Source: Persicaria tinctoria
Lineage: Eukaryota; Streptophyta; Magnoliopsida; Caryophyllales; Polygonaceae
Assembly: GCA_037127255.1 (NCBI GenBank)
Contig: JBANSL010000008.1
Location: 41,553,373-41,617,372 of the forward strand
Direction of reading: 5' to 3'
DNA: 64,000 bases
Within the stretch, counting starts at the first letter, position 1, and each line of letters opens with the position of its first letter. The notes under the pieces are model-generated. The model did no database searches. It had not been told where the DNA came from and saw only the letters and a program-made list of their open reading frames with translations. A program made the position numbers and the translations under genes. Below, in pieces: positions 35,410 through 45,939 of this stretch.

Positions 35410-36346
35410 TGGCATCGTTAGCACCATATGCATGATGAGCAAACGCTTCGCTTGAACGGTTGGTCATTTTAGTTCAAATTCTGATTCCGATTCAACTTGC
35501 AATAGCGCCTCTGTTTCATTATTTAGTTCTTTTTTTTTTTTTTTTTACTAATTGCTGGGTTTCTCTGAGTCCATTTTGCTTTTGAATGCTTCAGCTTTGG
35601 CAGCAAACAAGCTCCCCATGTGGCCTGTGCTGCTGGTATCGAGCATTCACCTGTTGTACATTTTCTCCCAAAATGATTCCAGAAAATCCCAAGGGTTAAG
35701 CCTAGGACCTGGTTTCTTTCAATCCGGAGTTGTAGCCTGTTAACTAAAGACACAGCAGAATCGACAGCTACTCTGCATCACGTGCGGGGAATACCCCGTT
35801 CCCCTTGTTGACCTATATTCCAACTGCTTGCTGCAAGCTCGTTTGATACCCATTACCATCAAGGCATTTCGGTTCACTGCAGATCCTCCCCATGGAGGAA
35901 AGGAGAGTTCCTTATTATGATCATTTCGGGGTTACACCACTGAATTATTTCGGTTTGTTTGCCCCATTTCTGAATGATCTTGTACGTTATTCAGTCATTA
36001 ATCTTATTGGAGGACCAGTGCAGGCTGCTGCCAACTTATCAGGTAAGCTGATCAGCCATGGCCCATATGTGCATTTCAAATTTTAACAGATTGTTATAAA
36101 ATATAGTCTGTGAAGGGTTTCTGTTTTTTGTGTCTTTTTCTTCTTCTGTGGTGTTTGTTTCATGTAAAGATGTAAAAGATGGTATTTGCTTCTTCTATGT
36201 AAAAGTTCCGTTTACAGCTGTGAATGAAGTTGGAAGTATAATGCTTGTTTTTATTGTGGATATTGTGTTGTGTGGAATTTATCGTCATTTTGTTGTGGTT
36301 CTCGCCATTGGTCGTGTAGAATGTGATTTGATATGCTAATCAATTA
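35410..36346 (+). other. Probable 3' UTR and downstream region of the AMBRA1-like gene
   Basis: Non-coding after the TAA at 35,407. A poly-T/polypyrimidine tract at 35,530-35,550 ahead of an AG at 35,598 could be an intron acceptor within the 3' UTR. AT-rich sequence near 36,080-36,340 is a plausible cleavage region. Open frames here (35,552-35,743, 35,892-36,086) show no family resemblance. Confidence 0.4.
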
Positions 36347-36527
36347 TCTATATATCTATATATTATATATTATATTATATACATATATTAAAATCGATGC
36401 ATTGCGGCATAAGTGGCGCATTGTGGTTGATTCTATGAAAAAAAAAAAAATCCTATGTGGCCGTTGTGCTTGATTCTAGGAAGAAAAAAAAAATGTTATC
36501 ATAGTTTATAGAAAGTTATATAAGCAA
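36347..36527 (+). mobile_element. Helitron 5' end fragment
   Basis: Begins TCTATATATCTATATATT after an A and continues into ACATATATTAAAATCGATGCATTG, very like the 5' end of Helitron-1 (read from 43,980 leftward: TCTATCTATATACATATAC, then AAAACCGATGCATTG). It is cut off where Helitron-1 begins at 36,528. Confidence 0.55.
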
Positions 36528-36528
36528 C

Positions 36529-36543
36529 TAGTGTATGCCCCGT
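36529..36543. repeat. Left target-site duplication of LINE-2
   Basis: TAGTGTATGCCCCGT, exactly repeated at 43,173-43,187; it belongs to the Helitron-1 3' terminus. Confidence 0.9.
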
Positions 36544-36719
36544 GATTTGGGTTTAATTTCAACTCTTGCAGGAATATATCCTGGAACTACTCCGTAGACT
36601 CTGCTAGAGAGAACGCGCCCCTCTTTCTTCCTTCACGCGCCTCTGCTCTTCCTCAACCTCCTCCCGGTTCGGCGCCTCGCTCCTCGGCCGACTGGCCATG
36701 GAGCGGTGTTGCCGCTGCT

Positions 36720-39068
36720 TTGGCTGTCTTTCTGAGCATTACTCCTAAATCTCCCTGTCCCAATCTCCATTGCTCAAGTACATATCATCCTAACCCTAAA
36801 TCTCCAAAAATTAAACCCCCTCAAAATTTGCTTCGAAATTTGGCCTGTAGCCTTCAAATCGTTCGTCCACAAGCCAAATCCGGCGCATGCATTGGGTCTC
36901 AAAGGCGTGACAGCCGGTTTAGGGCCTTGCCGAGGCTTGTGAGCACCAGTCTGGGCAGATCTCGCCGCGATTTGACCAGTAGAAGTAGCCCTAGAAGTCG
37001 CTTACCTCAATTGAAGATTTGTCGCTGCGGCATCTCGCCATGGTGCCGGCTTCCATTTGCTGAGGATCATCCAAACCAGGATAATCTCAGCCCCTTCCGA
37101 CTCGGGAGGAAAAACAATTATAATCCTAACCCCCCTCAACAGATCCTTCCTTCGCATGAGCTCTGTCGCTGTAGCAAGCCGCCATGTCGACGACCTCAAT
37201 CTGCGGGGAATCATCCGGCTCAAGATAACCTCAGCATCTCCCGAGTCCGGAGAAAAAACACATATAATCCCAAACCTTCAAATCAAAAAGTCTGGAGAAA
37301 AAACACATATAATCCCAAACCTTCAAATCAAAAACTTCAATTCAAATCTTTTATTTCGATCTCCTGTTATATCAAACTTTTCGGATTCAATCCATCCTTT
37401 GTTCAGGTTCGACTCGGTGAAAGCATCGGGATCATGCAGTATACCAATGCAAATCTAATTCTAAGTTTGCAACAGGAGATCAAGCCGGGTACCGAGCCAG
37501 TTCTTAATATCCTACCCATAACAGATAAGCTTACCCCTAAACCTCTCTTTTCTCTGAATAATGTTTTTTGCATCCCTATCTATGTCCTTGGTATTTGGTT
37601 GAATTGGATTCCTTTGCATGTTTTAATTTTTTCTTTGATTATCCTTTTTCATGCTTATTCTTCAATGATTAGCGTTAATAGTGGCTTGACTTATGACCAT
37701 TGTGTTATTAAGACTATGAGGATCAGTTCTGTCTATTCTCTAGATTGCTTAAAAGCCATGAACAATGCTGGTTTGCTTGCCTTTTTATCTAATCTTAGGC
37801 TTCATCTGTTGGTTTTCTGGTGTATCTCTATAAAGTTTAGCTCTTATATTATATCTAAACGCATTTCCTTTTTTCGGAAGTACAAGCAGGATTTTGATAG
37901 GATCAGGTTGGGTGCTTCTGGTGTTTGCACTCTGGATTTTCATTTTCTGCAGTGTAGCCACGCTATACTGATTCTTTATGAGCTTGATCTGCATCATTTT
38001 GAGTTGTTAGATCTATCTTGGCAGTTTCTTCCAAGGTGGATCTTCAAGGATTATGGTCATTTCAGGATCTTCTGTAATTATGGTCTCAGATGCCACAAAG
38101 GTACGTGTGCTTCTCAATCCCAAACAAACGTTCGGCTAAGCCCCACAACACTACCTTTGGGTGGTCTGGTGGCATGCCAAACAAACATTCGGTTAAGCCC
38201 CATGACACTACCTTTAGGTGGTTTGGTGGCATGCCAACCCAACCTTACTCAACAACAATTAACCCTAAACTTTTCTCACAAATATACATGCTATGCTCCA
38301 AATTCTGAAGCTCGCTTTCAAGGCTATAGAAGCAAATTCCAGCAGAGAAGAACAAGAACAGTTGTAGAAGATACAAGGAATGAGATTGATCACCAAATAG
38401 TATTATTTAAATTCATGTTTGATCAATATGGTTGTAGACACGAATTTTTTTACCAGTACAAAACCAAGCAGGCAAGTTTATTAAGTTTATCATGTATATA
38501 TATGGGAAAGATATACATTTATATTTGCAGGGATGTAGATATATATGAGATGCATATGTTGGGAGACTGGGATAGCTCAGGTATGATCTTCTCTCTTCAG
38601 CTCCCAACAAACTTCAAGCATTGTCACATCGGTCTCGCTAGGGACTTGGTGGAGGCATGCTGCACAAACCTTACTACCAAATCTTTACAAGCAAAACTCT
38701 CAACAAACTTCCTTGCAACAAGTGCAAGATTACAGTTAATCCAAACTTTCAACAAAACTTTCATTTATTTACCCTCGGGTGAAGTGGTAGCAAACCACCC
38801 CAACCTTATTCATCAGCACTCAATCCAAATCTTCGATCATAAACATTTAATCAAGAACCGGTTAGCCGTATGGTTAGATCAAACAAGGGTACAAAGACAC
38901 AGTCAAGTTCAGTATCTCAAAACAGCGTCCAAAGGTTTCACATTAACAAGGTTTAATCTTCTCTGGTATGGATGGAACCTTGCTCCTATGCATACTATGG
39001 ATCTCAAGCCAAAATACCAAATCTATAACAGCCTAATAGGCAAATGCAAAGAGTACAATTATGATTAA
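36720..39068 (+). CDS. LINE-2 ORF1, unusual ORF1 protein (open frame)
   Basis: A 782-codon open frame without a stop, but lacking a clear ATG at its beginning; the ATG at 36,698 is in another frame and soon stops. The N-terminal third is proline/serine/arginine-rich and basic. It contains two tandem amino-acid duplications: RKNTYNPKPSNQK (nt about 37,240-37,330) and a 19-residue unit ending LPLGGLVACQ (57-nt repeats at 38,121 and 38,178). A middle part (residues about 400-450) is rich in aromatic and aliphatic residues (FHFLQCSHAILILYELDLHH). No DUF4283, RRM or CCHC knuckle is visible, unlike LINE-3. An RNA-binding role is assumed only from its place in the element. It ends TAT GAT TAA, overlapping ORF2. 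Confidence 0.7.
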   Translation: MAVFLSITPKSPCPNLHCSSTYHPNPKSPKIKPPQNLLRNLACSLQIVRPQAKSGACIGSQRRDSRFRALPRLVSTSLGRSRRDLTSRSSPRSRLPQLKICRCGISPWCRLPFAEDHPNQDNLSPFRLGRKNNYNPNPPQQILPSHELCRCSKPPCRRPQSAGNHPAQDNLSISRVRRKNTYNPKPSNQKVWRKNTYNPKPSNQKLQFKSFISISCYIKLFGFNPSFVQVRLGESIGIMQYTNANLILSLQQEIKPGTEPVLNILPITDKLTPKPLFSLNNVFCIPIYVLGIWLNWIPLHVLIFSLIILFHAYSSMISVNSGLTYDHCVIKTMRISSVYSLDCLKAMNNAGLLAFLSNLRLHLLVFWCISIKFSSYIISKRISFFRKYKQDFDRIRLGASGVCTLDFHFLQCSHAILILYELDLHHFELLDLSWQFLPRWIFKDYGHFRIFCNYGLRCHKGTCASQSQTNVRLSPTTLPLGGLVACQTNIRLSPMTLPLGGLVACQPNLTQQQLTLNFSHKYTCYAPNSEARFQGYRSKFQQRRTRTVVEDTRNEIDHQIVLFKFMFDQYGCRHEFFYQYKTKQASLLSLSCIYMGKIYIYICRDVDIYEMHMLGDWDSSGMIFSLQLPTNFKHCHIGLARDLVEACCTNLTTKSLQAKLSTNFLATSARLQLIQTFNKTFIYLPSGEVVANHPNLIHQHSIQIFDHKHLIKNRLAVWLDQTRVQRHSQVQYLKTASKGFTLTRFNLLWYGWNLAPMHTMDLKPKYQIYNSLIGKCKEYNYD

Positions 39069-42000
39069 GATAGGATACTGGAATGTTAGTGGGTCTAGAC
39101 GCCCCCTTCTTCTCCAAGAAATCAATCAACTCAAAAGTAACAATAGCCTAGATAGATTAGCAATCTCTGAAACGAAAACAGAAGATGCACCTACCGAAGA
39201 TCAAATAAGAAATACAGGTTTTAATCAAGCTTTATCAATAAGTTCAGTTGGCCACAAGGGTGGCGTCCGGATCTTGTATAAAAACAACCTTATACTTAAC
39301 AAAATGCTATGTCTTGAATCTGGTAACAGATATTACATGATTCAAGTAACTATTGACAGTTTCACACTAGTATTACTCTTCATCTATGCACCCTCATTAG
39401 AACGTGAAAAGGATGAATTTTGGCAACAAATTTTCAAAGTGGTAAACAAACACAAACTACCAGCTATAATCATTGGAGACCTAAACGATATAGAGAAAGA
39501 TACAGAAAAGATTGGAGGTAACAATCCAGCTCTATCGAGATTCAGAAGGATACTACATATCAAACAAGAGCTTAACCTACACACTCTTCCTTACATTGGA
39601 TCCATATTCACCTGGAGGAAGAATAATTCAACTACAAACAATACTTATGAGAGATTAGATAGAGCTCTAGCTCACCAAGAGATTGTCACTAAATTCACCA
39701 ACCTAAAAGTTCAACACCACTCATTTTCCTCCTCTGACCACTGTCCAATTACACTATCACTTGGCTCAAAAGACCAAAAAAAAGGATCACCATTTAGATT
39801 CGAGATGGCTTGGTCTCTACAACCAAAAATGAAAGACATAATCACAAGAGTATGGAATAATAAATTTCATGGGTCTCAAGCCTATAACTTTATGAAAAAA
39901 CAACAACTGCTAAAAAGGAATATAAAAAAATGGTCCAAAAATCAAAATAGTAATATTAAAAAACAACTGCAAAACATAGAACCCGAAATTCTACAATTAT
40001 AGAAGCTACTCCCCCAGCCAAGAAATAAAACTAGCTAATCTAGAAAATAAAAAGAAAAAAATGCTAGAATTTAATTATAAATTTTGGAAACATAGAGCAA
40101 GAATTAAACATATACATCTAACAGATAAAAACACAAAATATTTTCAAATTAATACAAAAATAAGAAACTTTAAGAAAATAATGAACTTCTTTACAACCAA
40201 ACAAGGCCAGATGATAACTGACCAGCAAGAGATAACAGATCAAATTACTGGGGAAATGGCCGAAAGGTTTATCGGGAGACAACAAGGAAAAATTACTACA
40301 GAAGCAATCAGAAACATCCAACCACAAATCACTCCAGAGGAAAATCAACAACTCATAAAAAACCCGACTAACGTAGAAATTAAAAATACACTACTTAGCA
40401 TGGCAGATGATAAATCGTCGGCTCTTGACGGATTCCCGCCGGAATTCTATCTAAATTACCGGAATATTGTGGGTAATTCCTTCTGCAAAACAATTAAATC
40501 CTTTTTCCACTCTGGTAGCATTCTAAAGCAAATAAATCAGACTTTTATAGCATTAATTCCTAAAGTAGAAGATCCACAAAATATCAATAACCACAGACCT
40601 ATAAGCCTCTGTAATACAATATACAAAGTAATAGCAAAAATTCTAGCAAATAGAATTAAACCAATTCTTCCTAAAATAATAAGCCCCTTTCAAGGTGCTT
40701 TTGTAGAAGGAAGATCAATACAAGACAACACATTAATTGCTCATGAAGTATTTCATACATTTAATAAACAAAAAGGAAAACAAGGATGGATGACATTAAA
40801 ATTAGACATGGAAAAAGAATATGATAAGATTAATTGGTCATATATAGAAGCAGTACTAAAAAAGATGGGTTTCCACCCAATATGGATCAACTGGACAATG
40901 AAATGCATTACTACCACTACATTTTCAGTACTAGTCAACAACTCGGCAGGTAACCAGCTCAATCCAAATAGAGGAATCAGACAAGGTGATCATTTAGCCT
41001 CTTACATATTTGTAATAGTAATGGAAAATCTAGCAAGAGAATTACACCATGAGGCAATAAAGGAAGATGCCCTAGTAGGCATCAATTTAACTAAGCAAGG
41101 AACTCCGATACCTTTCCTCGCATTTGCAGATGACACCATAATTTTCTCAAAAGCATCTCATATGAGCTTGCATACTATTCAAAACTCCCTAAACAATTTC
41201 GCTAACATTTCTGGATTAATTATAAACTATAACAAAAGTTCTATTCAATTTTCAAAAAACACCAATTCAACTTTAGCTACATCCCTAGCAAATCAAATGG
41301 GTATCCCCATATCTAAAACAATTGAGAAATACCTAGGAATCCCCCTTGTCAATGGCAGGGTTAAAAATTGCGTCTTTGAAGACGCATTACAAAATTTAAA
41401 GAAACAATTGTCTAAATTGAAATCCTCCTCTATATCCCAAGCAGGAAGAACCATTTTAATCCAATCTAATCTCAGCTCAAAGACAAATTATCTTATGCAG
41501 AATTGTCTACTCCCAAAAGGAATACTTAATCAAATAGATCAAATTAACAAGAATTTTTTTTGGAACTAATTACAATCTGAAAGATATACACCGCTAATAA
41601 GTTGGGATTCAATATGTTAACAAAAAAATGGAGGACTAGGAATCATAAAAGCAGAATCTTTAAACGAAGGTTTGCAGATGAAACTTCTTTGGAAATTTTA
41701 TATAGACAAATCCAATATGTTGGTAAAAATAATTAAGGAAAAATATTTACAGACAATGGATATAAATGAAAGGGATAATCAAAACACTTCCGGGCAATTT
41801 GGGAGACTTTTATCCTTAAGAAAAAAATTCAATCTTGGAATCAAATGGCTTATTGGCATTGGAAAACAAATAAATGTATGGAGGGACCCATGACTGGATA
41901 TAATCGGCCTAAACCAATACCAAAGTTTGGAAGATCCAAATCTCAAAGTTTCCCACCTGATAAATAATCAGAAGCAATGGAATTTAACACTGCTACAGAG

Positions 42001-43137
42001 AATATTCCCAAATCATATTATTGATCAAATTACACAAATTAAAATACCCACATGAGACACCAGTGACAAATTAGTCTGGAAACTTGAAAAGGATGGTAGA
42101 TTCTCAACCAAATCTACTTTGCTTATCAACCATAATACTAATAACAGAAACACGGAAGATTGCAAATGGATCTGGAAACTTGATTTACCACCAAGGATCA
42201 AGAATCTCATATGGAAGATAATGATTGATGGTTTATCTACCACTCAAAGATTAAATAAACACTACAATAGAGTCTCAGCACAATGCTCACTTTGTAGTAG
42301 TGAAGATGAGAATGCCACACATTTATTCATCAATTTTAGCTTTGCCAGAAAACTTATCCAAAACTATGAGAATGCATGTGGTAAAAAACTAATTCTTGTA
42401 GAAGATTACAATGAAGATATTAAGGACACCCTTCACTTAAAAAAATAAATAAATCAACAATAAAAGAATTAGGCTTTATTTGGCAAACAATTTGGGATTC
42501 CAGAAATAATGCTATATTTAAAAATAAAAATCCGAACTCAACCATCAATCTAGCCTTTGAAGTAATCTCAAATATAAAATGTTGGAACTCGGAAATGAAA
42601 GTGGAAAATAACTCAACCACACGAGGCATTAATAGGAATAAGATTAAGTGGACTAAACCTCCGAGCAATATCTATAAAATTAATATAGATGGCTCGGTTA
42701 AGCCCACGGGCTCTTGCCAAGTGGGAGGAGTCATTCGTGACTCGGAGAGCGGTTTACTAGATGTATTCTTTCAAAATACATCAAGAGGTACGATTTTACA
42801 GACAGAGGCAGAAGCCATCATTGTAGGCATTCAACATGCAATAAGTAAAGGGATCCGGAAGGCTATTATTGAAAGTGATAATCAGACTATCATCAAGGCA
42901 TTAAGCAAGGAAATCATTATTCCATGGGAAGTCATTCATCAAGTTGAGAAGATTATCATTATGGCTCAAGCTTTCGAGTTTATACAATTTAGACATTGTT
43001 ATAGAGAAGCCAACCATGTAGCTGACTTCATAGCTAGAAAAGGTATCGATTGTATTAGATCTACATCTCCTCTTACTAAGGAGTTGTACACCATCATCCT
43101 AAGGGATGATCCTGGTTGTTTGTTACGGTTTTCGTAG
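39061..43137 (+). pseudogene. LINE-2 ORF2: endonuclease/reverse transcriptase/RNase H, frameshifted
   Basis: Starts ATG ATT AAG with YWNVSGSRRPLL. Endonuclease motifs SETKTED, IGDLNDIE and SDHCPIT are intact (39,160-39,760). A stop at 40,000 and a frame change precede the 40,061-41,569 segment with RT motifs (DGFPPEFYLNYRN, PISLCNTIYKV, LDMEKEYDKINW, GIRQGDHLASY, FADDTIIFSK). A TAA at 41,567 interrupts at FFWN. zf-RVT follows at 42,119-42,330 (WIWKLDLPPRIKNLIWK) and, after another frame change, RNase H at 42,640-43,137 (INIDGSVK, TEAEAI, ESDNQT, CYREANHVADFIAR). In the RT, LDMEKEYD has Glu where LINE-1 has Ala. It would act in target-primed reverse transcription if intact; this copy is dead. 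Confidence 0.9.
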
Positions 43138-43983
43138 CAAACTCCAACAATTTGCATACTGTAAAAAAAAAATAGTGTATGCCCCGTCCCCTGCACGGGA
43201 ATATATTAACACAATGTTATAAAATTACATTTATTATCTATAAAAAAATTCTATTATAAATATGAAAATAAATAAATAAATATGAATTATATTATGATAA
43301 TTAAACTAATAAATGGAAATAATTAATTTTGATATAAATAATTCTTTCCACAAAAAATAATCGATATATAAATAAAATAATACCTATAAAATATTTGCTA
43401 TTGTGTATCTATTAATATTTTTGGTAATTATGATCACTTGTTTAAAAAAACCCTTCAAGGCTCGCCCAGACCCTTGCCAAAAGCCCTTACCTCGCCCCTT
43501 CGCCAAGGGTTTCAAGGTCACCAAGACCCGCCATAAAATTCGTCCATATGGCAATTGCCAATTGGGTGAACCTAATTTCTTTTTTAGATCCCGTCCATAT
43601 GGTGTAATTTATATAAACCGTCCATTTGATAGATTATTTATAATCCAGATGGAGGCCCACTTATATGGCAATTTGTATATCTGTATATGCCAATTTTATT
43701 ACTATTTTCGTGTTTAATTATATTGATATAGTTATTTCCTTATATAATATTTACTCTTTTATAAGATATTCTATCTATTCAATTATATCAGTTAATGGTA
43801 AAATAAAATAATTATTTTTAATTATATAGATTAGAACTATCTTATTATTTTTATTAGATTGCCTTTTTGAAGGGAGAAAGCTTTGCGAGATGCACTCACG
43901 TGCTGCCACGTAAGCAGATTCACTCACACGCCGCCACATAGGCATCAATGCATCGGTTTTAGTATATGTATATAGATAGATAA

Positions 43984-44617
43984 TCTATCTACATATATAT
44001 TTTTTATTTTTTTAGTTAACTGACAAAAATATATATAAATAAAAAATATTTCATAGTCATACTTACCAAAAATATTAATAGATAAATATGTAGTATTTGA
44101 TAAGTGCTATTTTATTTATATCTAAATTATTTTTTGGTGGAAAAAAAATATTGATATCAAAATTAATTATTTAATAATTGTTATTTTATTTATATCTATA
44201 TTAATTTTTGAGACCAGAATAATTTATCAAAATATTATGTAGCCACAATCCATTCGTGGATAGATATTTTAGTAAACTAACATAATAGATATATACTATA
44301 TATTTAATAAAAAAATATTATTAAATATAAAAAAACAGTTATCTATTAAATTACATGAGATGCAATAAATGGTAGATTAGAAAAAAAAATTTAACTTATA
44401 AATGTGACTTTTATTTATATTTTGAGAGAATCTAAATAAAAGATATTTAGATTTTTTATAATCTGTCAAACTAATTTTATTTATATCTATATTATTTTTT
44501 GGTAAAAAAATAAATTATATTTAGATTAATTTTATTTATTTATTGGAGTCTATCAAAATTATTTATAATATTGTATTAATGTAGTATTTTTCGTGCACGG
44601 GACATGACCTACACTAG
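43984..44617 (+). mobile_element. Helitron-4 (plus), head-to-head with Helitron-1
   Basis: Starts TCTATCTACATATATAT after an A at 43,983 and ends CGTGCACGGGACATGACCTA then CACTAG before a T at 44,618; that end matches the Helitron-2 3' terminus. Only three bases (43,981-43,983) separate it from the 5' end of Helitron-1. AT-rich, non-coding, 634 bp. The end hairpin is weak. Confidence 0.55.
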
Positions 44618-44801
44618 TATATAATAAAGGAGAAGTCGGTTCAGAGAAATGACAGCTTCTCCTTAAAAGTAGTCATATGAACCAATCATGTTTTTTATAA
44701 TTAATATATGTACACGATAAAATTAGATATATCTATTCAATCAATCAATATATCTATATATGTATAAGATAAAATTTTATTCTAACTTTGTTTATTCAAT
44801 A

Positions 44802-45687
44802 CTAGTGTATGTCATGTCCCCTGCACGGAAATATGTCAACACAATATTATAAAATTATATTTATTATCTATAAAAAATCCTATTATAAATATGAAAATAA
44901 ATAAATATGAATTACATTATGATAATTAAACTAATAACTGAAAAATATAATATTAAAATTAATATAGATCTAAATAACTCATTTTACTAAAAATAATATA
45001 GATATAAATAAAATAACTATGAAATAATTAATTTTAATATAAATAATTCTTTTCACCAAAAACAATCGATATATAAATAAAATAACACCTATCAAATATT
45101 TGCTACTATGTATCTATTAATATTTTTTGTAATTATGATCATTGTTCTAAAAAAAACCTTTCAAGGTTTGCCTAGACCCTCGCCTAAACCCCTTACCTCA
45201 CCCCTCCACCAAGGCCTTCAAGGTCACCAAGACCCGCCTATACTCCAAAGATCCGCCATAAAATTCATCCATATGGCAATTAGGTGAACCTTATTTCTTT
45301 TTTAGGTCCCGTCCATATGGTGTAGTTTATATAAACCGTCCATTGGATAAATTATTTATAATCTAAATGGAGATACACTTATATGGCAATTTGTATATCT
45401 TTATATGCCAAGTTTATTACTATTATTGCGTTTAATTATATTGATATAGTTATTTCCTTATATAATATTTACTCTTAAAAAAGATATTCCATCTATTCAA
45501 TTATATGAGTTAATGGTAAAATAAAATAATTATTTTTAATTATATAGATTAGAACTACCTTATTTTTTTTTAGAATTCCTTTTTTGGCGGGATAAAGTTT
45601 TGCGAGATGCACTCACGTGCCGCCACGTAAGCAAATGCACTCACACACCGCCACGTAAGCAACAATGCATCGGTTTTAGTATATGTA
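44802..45687 (-). mobile_element. Helitron-2 (minus), 5' end broken by Helitron-3
   Basis: Read on the minus strand, it ends CCGTGCAGGGGACATGACAT then ACACTAG at 44,802 before a T. The body matches Helitron-1 (ATTATGATAATTAAACTAATAA, the GC-rich CAAGGTCACCAAGACCCGCC block, GCCACGTAAGCA, CAATGCATCGGTTTTAGTATATGTA). Where Helitron-1 continues TATAGATAGA, this copy switches at 45,688 to another Helitron end. Non-coding. Confidence 0.75.
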
Positions 45688-45740
45688 CTAGCCCAGTACC
45701 CGTGCGTAACGCACGTGATTTGTAAAATATATTATATTTT
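45688..45740 (-). mobile_element. Helitron-3 3' terminus (minus)
   Basis: Reverse complement gives CGTGCGTTACGCACG, a perfect 6-bp stem with a 3-base loop, then GGTACTGGGCTAG, and a T as the next base. This is a canonical Helitron 3' end. The body extends to the right; its 5' end was not located, so only the terminus is listed. Confidence 0.65.
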
Positions 45741-45939
45741 TAGAAGATATTATCATAATTTATTGTGTGTTTTTGCTAACTAGCCTATTTTGAATTTCTG
45801 ATTAGGTGATTAGCACCCAAACTAATTTAATCAGTTAAGGTAGCACCCATCCCAAATGGAGTAATAATGGTCAATGGTCAACTGTTTGACCGCTGACCGG
45901 TCAACATTTGACCATTGACCGGTCAATGTTGACCGGTAC

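Larger units (their letters stand above)
36544..43172 (+). mobile_element. LINE-2: full-length L1-type retrotransposon
   Basis: Same family as LINE-1: shared GAACGCGCCCCTC near the 5' end, the same ORF1/ORF2 overlap, closely similar ORF2 and a 3' end reading GCATACTGT plus an A tail. A 15-bp duplication (36,529-36,543 and 43,173-43,187) flanks it. ORF1 is open throughout; ORF2 has stops and frameshifts. Length 6,629 bp. Inserted 1 bp inside the CTAG end of Helitron-1. Confidence 0.93.
36528..43980 (-). mobile_element. Helitron-1 (minus), split by LINE-2
   Basis: Read on the minus strand, the element starts TCTATCTATATACATATAC at 43,980 (preceded by A) and ends with a hairpin CCCGTGCAGGGGACGGGG followed by CATACACTAG at 36,528 (next base T). 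These are the Helitron end rules (A/TC...CTRR/T). Without LINE-2 it is about 809 bp and non-coding, so non-autonomous. Its GC-rich middle (43,460-43,520) and AT-rich flanks match Helitron-2 closely. Confidence 0.8.

Noticed and set aside
37002..37223. Minus-strand ORF in LINE-2
   Set aside because: Shadow of ORF1; no independent evidence.
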